Shown: piece after piece, positions 1 through 10,156 of the stretch
How positions within the stretch are numbered: position 1 is the first letter of the stretch
Layout of the letters: every line of letters starts with the position of its first letter
Assembly: GCA_001632425.1 (NCBI GenBank)
Contig: KV425578.1
Coordinates: 376,278-394,846, forward strand
Reading direction: 5' to 3'
Length of the DNA stretch: 18,569 bases
DNA from: Neolentinus lepideus HHB14362 ss-1
Taxonomy: Eukaryota; Basidiomycota; Agaricomycetes; Gloeophyllales; Gloeophyllaceae
Notes under the pieces: generated by a model
What the model saw: the letters and a program-made list of their open reading frames with translations, nothing else
Told to the model about the DNA's origin: nothing
Database searches by the model: none
Made by a program: the position numbers and the translations under genes

Positions 1-2200
1 TTTGAGAGAGTAAATTCAGCGGAGGAGGGCCCAGACGACGCTAGGACCTAGGCAGATGCAATGGCTGGCATACCGAATAAAGGCACGCGATGTTTCAAGT
101 AGCGTCCAACCAAGTATAGGTTGCCAGAGTGATGCAGTAGCGCCGCAGATGGACTGGATGTGGGCAGAAACCGTCGAATCCGTGGCGAGGGAAATAAATT
201 TGAGCTCGATGGTTATATCGCTATGAGGATGAGACGGAGACGGTTCTGAGTCCTCGCCTGAACTCGGGCTCGAGAGATGGGGTATGGATGGACTCGCGCC
301 CACGCCGGACCCAGACGACGGGATGTTGGAGGCGGTCGGCGGGGAGTTGGAGTTGCCAGCATCAAAGAGTTCTACACGATTTTAGCACTCTGACTATCTC
401 CAAGACGTGTCCGCCCGCAAAATGATGAGGTGACGGGGTCGTAGATGAAGACGAGAAAAGTGTGAATGAGCGTCACTTTGAATTCTAGCCACAGAGTTGT
501 TGATAAGAGCAGAAAGCATAGGCAGAGACGTGGACAGGCAGGAGCATGCAAGGAGGGTGCAGGTTCGAACCACATATCGATACAATCTAGAGGTGATGGC
601 GGGATTGCAAGAAAACGAGAAACGGGGTCGCGCTGAACCGAACAGAGATCAGGGACAATGTGTGACCGAGTGAAATAGACTCGGACCCGTAAAAACACTG
701 CAATGTGGCAGACCTATGATAGGTTGGTCGGTCCATTCAGCGGGGCCAAGAGTGGCTGCCGTTGATGTTAGCCTTATGAGCTCGGAAAAGGACTCACGCC
801 TGCGCCAGCCTTTAGGGACCCTGACGGCGCAGGACGACAGGATATTAGAAGAGGTGCGAGACATGCAGTTGTTCAAGCTTCAAGGATGAGACCGAGGTCG
901 GCAGGCAGTAGCATAGTCGGACTTCCCAGCAGCAAAGAGTCGGACGTGGACACAAGCAGGGTGGAGGGTAGAACCACAGGCGGACGAAGAGATCTCGAGA
1001 TTGCAAGAATACAAGAAGCGGAGGACTTTCAAAGTTGACCGATGGAGAGACCAAAATATGAGAAGCGGCGTCGCACTGGAACGGGGGCGGTCTACTTGCA
1101 CCGACGTTTAGGATCAGATCAAAATCTGAAGTCGAGAGAAACGATATGGCTTTGGGAGGTATGCAGTGCCGTAACGCTGGCTGGAGTATCAGATAACCTC
1201 ACGGGATGTTCGAAACGGGAAATATAGGTAGCCAGAGTGATGAGTAGTGCCCAGGATGAGACCGGGGTCGACGGGCAGTCGTAGAGTTGCGGTAGCCAGC
1301 AGCAGAGAGTGCGACGCGGGATTTACTGTTCCTATCCCGAGGACGTACGTGTCCGTCGGCAAAATAATCAGCTGACGGGGTCGTCGATGAAGATGAGGAA
1401 CGTGAGGATGGGTGTTACTTGATTTCTGGCCGCAGCCTTGTTGATGAGAGCAAAAAGCGTACGAAGAACTACTGGGCGTGGACGCAGGGTGGGATAGAAC
1501 CACAGCAAGAACACGAGAAGCGGAGGACTTTTGCCGATCGAGAGACCGGAATATTTGAGAAGCGGCGTTGCACTGGAATGGTGATAAAATTGAGGGCGGT
1601 CTACTTGTACCGAGGTAACCACGATGTACGGGAGGATCAGATCAAAATCCGGAGTCGGTGTGCTTTGGGAGGTACGAAGAGACGCAGTGCCGTAACGCTG
1701 GCTGGCGTATCAGATGACCTCACGGAATGTTCAAAACGGTAAGTGTAGCTCGCCAGAGTGATAGGTAGTGCCCAGGATGAGACCGAGGTCGACGGGCAGT
1801 TGTAGTAGAGTTGGAGCAGTAGAAAGTTGGGCGCGGAATTTACTATTACTATCCCGAGGACGTGTCCGCCCGCAGATAAACATAAACATGGGTATCACAC
1901 GAGTTCCGGCCGCAGGTTTGTTGATAAGAGCAGAAAGCATAGGCATAGGCAGAGACGGAGAACTGCAGGAAGTGGACAGGCAGGAGCGGTGCAGGTCAGA
2001 ACCAGCTATAGACGCGGCCTAGAGGTGATGTCGAGACTGAAAGAAACCGCTAGAATACGAGAAGCGGGGCTGCGCTGGACCGAACAGAGATCGGGGACAA
2101 CCTGAGACCGGGTGAGGGACCGGTATAAACACTCCACGGATGTCCAAGTCGGCGTGTGATAGGTTCGTCGGCAGATTGAGCGGGGCCGGCGGTGGCTCAA
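1..2200. repeat. Left repeat arm: nested, diverged repeats
   Basis: No convincing coding exon is visible. The region is built from diverged copies of the same sequence. About 1043-1290 recurs at 1540-1810 (offset about 500-520 bp): both contain the block beginning cgtaacgctggctgg (about 1170 and 1691) and the block gtgcccaggatgagacc (about 1248 and 1769). About 400-750 recurs at 1857-2191 (offset about 1,450 bp): shared blocks include gtgtccgcccgca, ttgttgataagagcagaaag and gaccgaacagagat-like sequence. The same family reappears reverse-complemented at 5090-6325. Short open frames here (such as those ending in cysteine- and leucine-rich strings) run through the repeats without splice logic and look non-coding. 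Inference: decayed copies of a non-autonomous or long-dead mobile element; the class is not recognised. Confidence 0.75.
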
Positions 2201-2209
2201 ACGATGTTG

Positions 2210-2677
2210 ACTGCGGTCACTCCGCTGCCTCTGAGTTGATGCCATCGGGCGAGGATCTCGGCATGCGGCGTCTAATGCATTGTGGGCAATCACGCCGATG
2301 ACAACACGCAACGACGTCATCTTTGCCTTGGCACAGTCAGCCCAACCTGCAGACACAAGTACCACAAGTACTTGGCCAGGACTCTGTACTTAACCTCCCT
2401 CGATGAATTATATGCATCACCAGCAGTACTGCGCAGATGACAGAGCACGGTCGCAGCCGGCCGCAGTGTCAATCTGAGGCGGATCTTATCTTGGCATCAC
2501 ATTGCTTATCCCAGAAAGGAAAGGATGCCTTGCATCTGAGATGGCTGACGTCCGGCCAGGGCATTGCAGTCATGCCCCATTACTTCAGATGCCGATTGCC
2601 TTTTATTTTTCCTTGCTCTCTCTCCTGAGTCCACCTCCCGCGGCGTACGACATCCCAGTCGCCAACACCCGCCCGCC
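2210..2677 (+). promoter_or_regulatory. Upstream region of the GT32 gene
   Basis: This is a non-repeat stretch between the left repeat arm and the start codon of the glycosyltransferase. It holds an imperfect CRE/ATF-like core (acgacgtcat, about 2311-2320) and a small inverted motif around accacaagtacttgg (about 2361-2375). A pyrimidine-rich tract (about 2598-2640: ttttatttttccttgctctctctcc) lies just before the start, as is common in fungal promoters. No protein-coding exon is evident. The regulatory role of any single motif is inference. Confidence 0.4.
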
Positions 2678-3738
2678 ATGGACCTACGCAAGACCGGCCT
2701 CCTCCTCTTCCTCGCCGCCGCCCTCCTCCTCGCCGCCCCGCACATCCTCGCCCTCACCCAGCTCCTCTACACCTACCTCGCCTTCCCCCTCAAGCACACC
2801 CACGTCCTCGGCGACGCAGACGGCTTCGCCCTCCACAATCTCTCCCACCAAGCCGCCCTCCTCGCCGCCCCCTCCGCCGCGCCCTACACCACCCCCCTCG
2901 TCCCCAAGATCATCCACCAAGTCCAGCTCGGCAACATCACCATGCGCCCCGCGTGGGCCGCCGCCCGCGCCGAGTGCGCGCGCCACCACCCCGCCTGGGA
3001 CCTGCGCACCTGGGACGACGCCGCCGCCGACGCCTTCGTCGCCGCGCACTACCCGCACCTCTTCGCCACCTACCGCGGCTACCCCTACGAGATCCAGCGC
3101 ACGAACATCCTGCGCTACCTGCTGCTGCACCACTACGGCGGCGTGTACATGGACCTCGACCTCAAGTGCCTCCAGCCGCTCGACGGCCTGCTCGGCGTGC
3201 CGTTCCTCACGCCCCCCGCGAACCCGACGGGCGTGAACAACGCGTTCATCGTCGCCGCGCCCGGCCATGCGTTCCTGGGCTTTGTCGTCGCCCGCGTGAA
3301 GAAGTTTGATCTGCGCTGGGGGATGCCGTAGTGCGTGCCCCGTCCCCGCCCCCTATGATGTGTACTGGTGTGCTGACCATCTCTGTAGCGTGACGAACAT
3401 GTTCTCGACCGGCTGCCAGTTTTGGTCGACGATGCACATCCTCTACCCGCACCGCGAGGAGCTCGCCGTCCTCCCGCAGGAGTACAAGGTGCGTCCATAT
3501 CCCCCCTCTCCCCTCCTCCCCCTATATTCCCCCTTCTAACTTCTAACGTAAACCATCCCGCAGCTCAACGGCCACGTCGTCACCCCGCTCTTCGAGCACC
3601 TCGGCGCCTCCTCGTGGCACAAATCCGACGCGCGCCTCATCCTCCTCGTCGGCACGCTCATCGAGTCCGCCAAGTCCTCGCCCCTCGTCCTGTCGTTCGT
3701 GTTCCTCCTCGTTGCGGCGGGGGCGGTGTTCTTGGGGC

Positions 3739-3809
<71 letters not shown>

Positions 3810-3997
3810 GAGCGGCGGCTGCGCGGTCCTCGGCGCTGCCGATGGCCAACTTGGGTTCGCGCGGGGGAGGGAGGGGGCGGAGGGGCACGGTTGTGCTGGT
3901 TATTGAGGAGGATGAGGAGGCGGGGAGTAGCAGCAGTGCGGGCCCGAGCTCGCCGTACTCGCCGTACGTCGACGAGGAGAAGGGGGGTGTGCCGTAG
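2678..3997 (+). CDS. GT32 glycosyltransferase (Sur1/Csh1/Och1-like), 3 exons, last exon disturbed by poly-G
   Basis: Likely a Golgi type II mannosyltransferase of family GT32, which includes the catalytic subunits (Sur1, Csh1) of mannosyl-inositol-phosphoceramide synthase and the alpha-1,6-mannosyltransferase Och1. Exons: 2678-3330, 3389-3488, 3564-3997. Both introns start GTGCGT and end TAG/CAG; the first has a CTGAC branch site. Residues 5-27 form a signal anchor. The GT32 core follows: PKIIHQVQLGN, a WD-rich stretch (DLRTWDD), YEIQRTNILRYLLLHHYGG, then the DxD metal site YMDLDLKC at 158-165. Exon 2 gives the family motif MFSTGCQFWST, exon 3 SSWHKSDARL. A second membrane segment spans 291-310. 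Directly after it comes a 68-G run, and the frame then shifts: the reading that enters the run leaves as an arginine-rich tail, while the frame with a plausible acidic end (VLVIEEDEEAG to VDEEKGGVP, stop 3995-3997) needs a run length divisible by three. Start chosen at 2678 because it is followed directly by the signal anchor; an in-frame ATG at 2564 would add 38 non-conserved residues. Sphingolipid versus glycoprotein substrate cannot be decided here. Confidence 0.88.
3741..3808 (+). repeat. Run of 68 consecutive G in the last GT32 exon
   Basis: Counted directly: every base from 3741 to 3808 is G. It starts on a codon boundary of the GT32 frame (codon 311), right after the second membrane segment. 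Since 68 is not a multiple of three, the sequence after it is read in the wrong frame relative to its plausible acidic C-terminus. It could be a real expanded G-tract, but a homopolymer-length or gap-closing error in the assembly is at least as likely. Confidence 0.97.
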
Positions 3998-4001
3998 AGG
4001 A

Positions 4002-4135
4002 TTTGAGAGGTGCGTGTTGTGAGAGGATGCGAGAGGTGCGTGTTGTGAGAGGGTGCGAGGGGGGTTTGTCATAGAGGATGCCGGGGGTGCGTGCGATGAG
4101 AGGACGCGAGGGGGGTGCGTACCGTATGAGGACGC
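4002..4135 (+). repeat. Minisatellite, about 27-bp unit, about 5 imperfect copies
   Basis: Directly after the GT32 stop codon the sequence repeats a unit like gagaggtgcgtgttgtgaga followed by ggatgc or gggtgc. Units start at about 4002, 4030, 4056, 4081 and 4108 and become less alike to the right. No coding role is seen; it may lie in the 3' untranslated region of the GT32 gene. Confidence 0.75.
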
Positions 4136-4284
4136 ATATATCCGTGGAGGGGGCGATAAAAGTGATGGTGGGTACCTTTTGGAATATCAATATTTATACC
4201 TTGTGTCGGAACATCCTCATCTCAATTTGTATGGGTCGTACTGTAGGATGCGTAATTGTAATAGAGTGTATGCGCACCGTTGTG

Positions 4285-4382
4285 GTTGTGGTCGAGGGAT
4301 ATGCTACTCTGTTGTGATCGAGGTATATACTACTCTGTTGTGGTCGAGGTAACCCAGTTGTGATCGAGGTATACACTACTCC
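4285..4382 (+). repeat. Minisatellite, 26-bp unit
   Basis: Tandem copies of gttgtgatcgaggtatatac followed by tactct. Copies lie at 4285-4310, 4311-4336, a shortened one at 4337-4356, then 4357-4382, with a broken fifth copy to about 4401. They differ by a few bases each. Confidence 0.8.
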
Positions 4383-4399
4383 GTTGTGGTGCTAGTTAT

Positions 4400-5089
4400 A
4401 CAGTGCACCGTGCCGACCTAACCCTACACACGATTCAAGTACTTGTCTGATAAGATGGGTATGTAGAGTACGAGAATACGCGCCCTACGTTCCCACCGAT
4501 CGTGTTACAGGCCTGTGGGTGAGAGCGCGGGGCCGGAGGGGGAACGGGCACAGGCAGCAAGCAGTTTGTCCAGTACCCGGAGTTTAGAAGAGGCGCGTAC
4601 GGGACGAGGACAAGGACTGGGACGAAGGAGGGTGGGAGCGAGGTGCAGGCGGGGCGCTTAATCGGGGTGCGGGGACCGACAGATTTTCTGGCCACATCCT
4701 TCCTTACCTTCTCCCGAGACGCGGGTGAGCGGTTCTGTGGAAAGGAGGACACTTGGGTTGTTGAGTCGTCCGGTGAGTGTGTAACGTAACCGGTGAGAAT
4801 GGCCGCAGACAGCTGAGTATGAAGTTGCGTTCCCCCGGTAGCTTACAGGATTATCGTCACTAATGGAAGAAACGACCGGTATACGTCGAGCTGTCCCTCA
4901 CACCGCTCCTCGAACACAAAAATCCTGCTAGCTCTGGTTGTTATTGCGTTCCTTGCTTCCTGCCCGGTTCAAAAGGCGAGATTGATGCTTCCTTCGAGCT
5001 GCGGCTCAAATCAAGAGACACTCATGCTCACGTGTTTCGTCACACCTCTACAAGGCTGGCGGGCACATGACTCTCTTCCAACTCTCTTC
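4400..5089. other. Intergenic stretch, nothing recognised
   Basis: Between the minisatellites and the right repeat arm I see no convincing exon on either strand and no clear repeat. The longest open frame (4435-4752, minus) is proline- and serine-rich, has no recognisable motif and no supporting splice structure. A single cctaaccct at about 4417-4425 is not a telomere array. Confidence 0.5.
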
Positions 5090-6325
5090 CACCTGCGGTC
5101 CACTGTCGGATACTCGAGCCTATCCAGCCTTTCAACGTACGCGGGTCTTCGAACGCCACACTTGCCCACGATTCGGGCGGTCTAGTTCGTCCTGCAGGGT
5201 AATTTGTATGGTATCTTTCCGCGATGCGTGACATTCAATTATTGGCGGTAAGAGTGTGTGCCCGACCACGTGTGGTTCTATCCTTGGCAACTCCAACTGT
5301 ACTACTCTCTGCCGACCTCGGTTTCAACGACCACCTGTCTCGCACTGCCTCTAGTATCCTGTCGTCCTGCCGGCGTGGGCGTGAACCCTCCTCCGAGTCC
5401 ATCTCTCAAACCTGAGTTGAAGCGAGGCTCCCGTCTCATCCTCGTAGCCACATAAACATCCAGCTCCCATTTCTTTTCCTCGCTATCACACGCTTCCTCT
5501 AGGCATCCCGTGTCTCCAGCCACATTGCAGTGTTTACACTGGTCCCTCATTGTCCCCGGTCTCTGTTCGGTCCAGCGCAACCCCGCTTCTCGAGCTTTCT
5601 TGCAATCATCGCGTCGACATGGGGTTCTTGCTTGCAATTCTCTGTCTTCTGCTCTTATCAACAAACCTGCGGCCAGAACTCATCTTCACATTCCTCATCT
5701 TCATCAGCTGATTATCGGTTATCTGCGGGCAGACACGTCCTCGGGATAGCAACAGTAAGTCCCGCGCTCAACTCTCTGTTGCCGGCGACTCCAACTCTAC
5801 TACTGCCCGTCTCATCCAGGGCACTACTTCCCAAAGCCATATTGTTTCTCTCGACTCCAGGTTTTGATCTGATCCTCCCTTCGGCGGGCTAAATATTAAT
5901 TTCGTGGCTGCATCGGTGCAAGTAGACCGCCTCCAGCTTTATCCCCATTCCAGTCCTACGCTGCTTCTCATATTTTCCTCTCTCGATCGGCCAAAGTCCA
6001 CCGCTTCTTGTATTCTTGCAATACCAAGATCAACTCTCCACAGCTGGCAGGCCACATCCATATGGGGTTCTATACTGCACCCCCTTGCCTATCCACGTGC
6101 TCCCCGCTGACCGCAGTCTCGTTGTCGGATATTTGGGCACCTATCCAGCTTATCATGCTGTGCCGTCTAGCTCAGTCAATATACATGGGGCTTTCGAACC
6201 CCGCACACTGCCCGCGTTTCAGGCCAGAATGCGGGTGGCGTAGTCCCTCCTGGAGGGTAAGTATTGTATTTTTCCACGACGCGTGACGTGTATGTAGTTA
6301 ATCATTGGCGGTAAGAGTGTGAGCC
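5090..6325. repeat. Right repeat arm, inverted relative to 1-2200
   Basis: This is the same repeat family as the left arm, in opposite orientation. About 5530-5880 matches the reverse complement of about 1630-2100 (for instance ctctgttcggtccagcgca, tgctcttatcaacaaacctg, cgtcctcgggatagcaacag). About 5905-6025 matches the reverse complement of about 1000-1100 and 1495-1610 (gcaagtagaccgcctc, ctctcgatcggccaaa). The arm also holds a direct repeat of its own: 5090-5265 recurs at about 6105-6325, sharing attggcggtaagagtgtg and a cgg-ata..ctatccagc block. No credible coding exon. Left and right arms bracket the GT32 gene. Confidence 0.72.
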
Positions 6326-6329
6326 GTGT

Positions 6330-6828
6330 GGAGCGTAGATCGCTGGGGGATTCGGATCCGAATTAAATTAGGTAGGTATGACGATGACTCCTGAGGTGGC
6401 GTCTGGCTGATTTTTGGACGGCCGAGCTCGTCTTTGGTTCGCTTCTTCATTGATAAACGAAGTTGCAGTTTAGTGAACACCTCTCACTCCGCTGCCAAAT
6501 CACAAACAGGACGCCAGTGAAGAGGCACCCGATAAGACATTTAACTACGCTTACCTGAACGGCATCTCTGAGTTATCATTCACGGGGATTGACTCTATGT
6601 ATGTATGGCATGTGTCCATGATTTGACTATCAATTGCAGCCTCCTCGGCTGGTAATGATATATCTCGTGGCGACATGACATGTAGTACACAGCTCCATTC
6701 TCTCCAATCCCCTTCCCCTAGTTCTTTATCTCCCAACAGCGCTGGAAACACAGTCACTGATCTGAGAAAAAGCTAGCTACCTGCATGCAAATTGGCTTGC
6801 ATGCAAATGTCTCACAGCATACTCATAA
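6330..6828. other. Intergenic stretch with tgcatgcaaat direct repeats
   Basis: No recognised gene. Just downstream of the P450 remnant, gcatgcaaat occurs twice (6783-6792 and 6799-6808), and tgcatgca appears again at about 7073-7080. Open frames on the minus strand (6298-6480, 6551-6757) have no recognisable motif; they could be unrecognised exons, but I cannot support that. Confidence 0.4.
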
Positions 6829-7335
6829 TTAGCATTCACTTTTGTCCAATGACTGGCAGATCAGATCTGCCGCAGCAACTGAACAGGGTTTGATGACACA
6901 GTGGAAGGGTGTAGGATGTCTAAAGACATGTTCAGGGCCAAGAATCAATAGCGATATCACAGGGAAGAACTGAGACAACTTACAATATAAGGCCGGAGAG
7001 CATGACTGGCTTTAACTTCTGAGGCTTCCCATCCTGATCCAGGGGTGGCGTTATGTCGAATGTTGCCAAAATGCATGCAACGACCAAATATAACGAATGG
7101 TCGCTGAAGTGGCGTCCCAGGCAAATGCTACTTTGACGTGATGGTTAAGCTACTTGGCTTGGCTGACATGTTAACAATATGTGTGCTGTCGTCCATAGCC
7201 GAATACCACGACATTGGGATCTTGCACATTGGAATCTGGCATCCCATCTTCCCTCTGGAACCTCTCAGGTCTAAATTCTTCAGGATCAGGATATTGAATG
7301 GGATCATGCAAGATTGACCTCCAACCATTGATATG
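6829..7335 (-). pseudogene. Cytochrome P450, 3' end only (three exons)
   Basis: The last 127 residues of a fungal cytochrome P450 monooxygenase (heme-thiolate, normally ER-anchored). Exons on the minus strand: 7335-7187, 7127-6984, 6919-6829. They give, in order, WRSILHDPIQYPDP with EEFRPERF (the PERF segment), DPNVVVFGYGR joined to HICLGRHF (the heme-binding loop; the cysteine of ICLG is the axial ligand, with L where P is usual), ILATFDITPPLDQDGK, and the family tail SGLILHPTPFHCVIKP with stop TAA at 6831-6829. Phases agree at both junctions and introns are 59 and 64 bp. The first intron would have GC instead of GT at its 5' end. No I-helix, ExxR or N-terminal anchor can be found in the 600 bases upstream, so about three quarters of the gene is missing. 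The upstream edge (7335) is preceded by a possible acceptor (TAG). Likely truncated by whatever now fills 7336 onward. A full-length gene with far-away exons is not supported. Confidence 0.85.
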
Positions 7336-7960
7336 CTATGTGCGTGGACACAAGGGGGAATCCGTACGCACGAGACGGGTGCAAAGGTCGGTAGGCGATA
7401 AACAGAGTGCAAGCGATAGGCAGATGCGCTCGACCTCGGGGGTAAAACACCTAAACCTATGCTCCGCTAGATAGATGGGGGATGTCGTCCGACTAGGGTC
7501 GGAAGGGTAGAATGGCCTATGGACACTTCACTAAGGTTCGTGGGGTTGAGGACTGAAGTCGCGCGCACTGAGACATGGACACCACTTAGTAAGGTGGGAG
7601 GAAGGTGGACGAGGTAGACTATGGTCATGGACACACGGGCCCTACTAAACGCAATGTGTACTCGGATGCTACACAGCCAGATGGCTCTCATATGAATTTC
7701 GCAACAACATTCTCTCACATGAGCATTCCATTGAAATCTCACGATTCTCGCATTTGGAGTCCACCGTGCTCAGCACATAAATGTTTCTCATATGTATCTG
7801 ACAAACAATCCTCGTAACAATTTCTTATATCGGTATGACGACACACGATCGGGCTCATTATTTGTAAATTCCAAATAAATCGAAATAAATCATTTATATA
7901 ATAGCCACCGAAATGCATACCCGTCTGCTATTACAAACAATGTAAATGACCGCTTGCTCA
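7336..7960. other. Stretch without a recognised gene; probable left part of the element
   Basis: No P450 exon and no other recognisable coding sequence on either strand. The part next to the companion gene (about 7850-7915) is AT-rich and may hold its 3' untranslated region and polyadenylation signals on the minus strand. The edge of the inserted element should lie between 7336 and 7961, but I found no terminal repeat or target-site duplication by eye. Confidence 0.4.
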
Positions 7961-9796
7961 TCACAGCAGGTCCCTGTTGACGTCCACATGTGCTCGAATA
8001 CCACCTTCCACCCTCCCCGTCCCAGCTCTGCCATTGTCATGTCCATGAGCAGCATGCGAAGCCACTCCAGCAATGTGCAAATCACCGTCCCCATCATCAT
8101 ATGATGGTGTAAAGCCTTCAGTCACTCCAGGCAGGTGGTAGCCCTGACCCTCACGGCAGCTCATGGGGGTGAAACTCAGATAGTGCATGTAGTCACCAGG
8201 CCCAATCACAGCGCCCGAATGCCCATGTGATGGCCCGGGCACAGCTTGAGATGGTGATGGTCCTCGAGGCAGTACAGACGGCAAGAGTGCCTCCCTGATG
8301 AGCGCAGATGACTGCGCAGTTGCCAGCACTCCTGCAGCAAGCGGTCTGGCACCATCCATAGTGAGCGGCGACTGCTGATGACCACGAAGCAGCATCATAG
8401 GAACAGCAGCCAGGTTATCATCTGGAAAGAGTGACCGCTCGGTCTCAAGGCATTCAGTGATGAACCTGTGCATTCTGCTGTCAGCTGCTCAACAGCAACA
8501 GCAAGTAGTGTCTACTTACCCTGACCATCCTTCCAACTTCAAGTCCTTCCCCCAGGTACTGTCCTTCTCCTCCAAAAAGCCAGTCACCTGCGACCAGAAA
8601 TCCTCACCTTCCACAACACGACCCCTCTTAGCCTTTGTATACCATGCTTCACCTTGCTCGTCCGACGTTTCCTCGATATTCAAAGTTCCGGGGTGATCAC
8701 GAGCAAATTGCCGCTTTGCCAGGCAATGTCAGTAGTTGTCATCGCAATTGTCCAGTGACTTACCAATATTGCCATCTGGATCATGTGCGAAGCCATAGGT
8801 TTGTGAGTCTCATTGACGGGAACAAACTTCTTGATGATGCGGTTTGTCGCAATAGTTAACCCACATGCCTTTGTCTTCCCATCCTTACTACCAAATACAT
8901 AGTCACGGATCTACGACATGTTAACAGATCAGTATTGCACAGAACCATCAAACAATCATGCACATAGCCTCTGTATTGGTTTTGAACATACGACGCCTCA
9001 CGTCTGAGTTGGCTTTTGAGAGCTTGTGCCCGTGCAGGTGAAGCAAATGCGGCTTCGAAGCCATGCTTCTTTCTGTTGGTCTTCAACAATTCCTGTATGA
9101 TCAGTCTGACAGCCTCCTTGTCAGAGTCATTGAAGGTAATATGTGTATCACTTACCATCACTTCATCCGTGATGTCGAAGTCGGTCCGATCCGGTTCAAT
9201 TAACAACTTCCATGTGATTGCCCTGACTTCATCCTGCAGGGATGTTTGCGAGGTTAGCATAACATCACTGTTGATTCTAATATATACCTTTTGCTTGTTT
9301 GTCAGTTCAAGCTTTGATGCCAACAGTTCTTGCACTTCTTCAAGGACTGTGGTCATTACGCTTGTCTCTATGCGGCTCTCCAATACCAGCTGCTGCGTCT
9401 GGTATTCGGTTCCTTGCTGATAGATCGCTACTTTCGCCGCAATAATGTCAGGTAGTTGACCTGCGAGCTGGTACAACCTCAATGAGCCAGCAGTCTGCCG
9501 TAAATCTGGGAGCTTACCTGGCCAAACTCATGGAGATGGGCAAGGTAGGTTTCGTTGAGTGCCAATCCTACAGCCATATGGTCGACATATGGCGTCAGAT
9601 CCTCATGGGGAAGTGGAAGGTCAAAAGAATTGCGACGGCAAAAATGGCTACCCTCTGATCTGGGCAGGCTGGACGGCATTGCCGAAGGCGAAAGGATGTC
9701 CAAGTTATCATGGACCCTCGAGGAGGTAGATGATGGTGTCCGAGACATGGAAACATCCTCTTCGTAGCTCTGTGGACAGCCATGGAACTGTGACAT
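7961..9796 (-). CDS. Element companion protein, 7 exons, about 505 aa, family not recognised
   Basis: Exons on the minus strand: 9796-9518, 9467-9288, 9233-9156, 9092-8964 (or 9116-8964), 8910-8764, 8713-8520, 8465-7961. All introns are GT..AG, 50-63 bp, several with CTGAC/TTAAC branch sites, and every junction keeps the frame. No stop interrupts the 503-511 codons. The protein starts with a serine-rich segment (MSQFHGCPQSYEEDVSMSR). A probable coiled coil follows at about 95-150 (Q/E/L-rich, LVLESRIETSVMTTVLEEVQ). Next is a lysine/arginine-rich middle (KTNRKKHG, SQLRREASYVQNQY, DGKTKACGLTIATNRIIKK), then a W/E-rich block (GEDFWSQVTGFLEEKD, WGKDLKLEGWSG). The last 150 residues are low-complexity, rich in G, H, P and S. 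No known domain is recognised. In two-gene CACTA-type elements the second product is a DNA-binding accessory factor; such a role here is inference. The intron-3 acceptor is uncertain: 9093 gives a normal 63-bp intron, 9117 only 39 bp. Confidence 0.78.
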
Positions 9797-10156
9797 GGTG
9801 ACCGAGGCAAAGGCGGAGATGTGGCCAAAAAAATCTCAGCCAAATTGTGCTGCTTTTAAGGGGGAGGAGTCTTTGATCACTCAGCTCCTTGAGACAAGGC
9901 TAAATGCTTTGCAGATTCAATACGACGGATGCACCAGAAATGGAAATCTGACATTTGTGTGGTGCTTTGTGCACAACACTGGGCCATGATGTCCCTGTTC
10001 CAAGGAAAGATGTCCCCGTTCCAAGCAAACAGACAAGTTCATGTGCTGAAGTCCCAAGTGTTGATACAGGTTCAATTATGAGTTGTGAGGGCAAAGGTCA
10101 AACTTTTCAAACTCCGACACACATTCCGACGCTCAACGAAGGAGTCACATTGCATG
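9797..10156. promoter_or_regulatory. Divergent region between companion gene and small plus-strand gene
   Basis: The companion gene starts at 9796 reading left; the small gene reads right. The region must hold at least the companion promoter and may hold the first exon of the small gene: a plus-strand ATG pair at 9986/9989 opens 32 codons in the same frame as the later exon, but two stops separate them and I found no intron that fits. A 17-bp direct repeat, gatgtcccNgttccaag, occurs at 9988-10004 and 10009-10025. Confidence 0.35.

Noticed and set aside
2684..3268. 194-codon minus-strand frame rich in E, G and V
   Set aside because: It is antisense to the GC-rich GT32 exon 1; its composition is the expected shadow of proline/alanine/leucine codons with C in third position.
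3536..4072. Minus-strand frame with a long polyproline run
   Set aside because: This is only the antisense reading of the 68-G tract and its surroundings; there is no splice logic or motif.
4417..4425. Single cctaaccct resembling a telomere repeat
   Set aside because: Only one copy; no array.
5224..6286. Several plus-strand frames of 60-120 codons in the right repeat arm
   Set aside because: They are not preserved between repeat copies: the homologous copies in the left arm have different frames and stops, which argues against coding.
9016..9420. 134-codon plus-strand frame
   Set aside because: It is antisense to exons 2-4 of the companion gene, which splice in phase through it.
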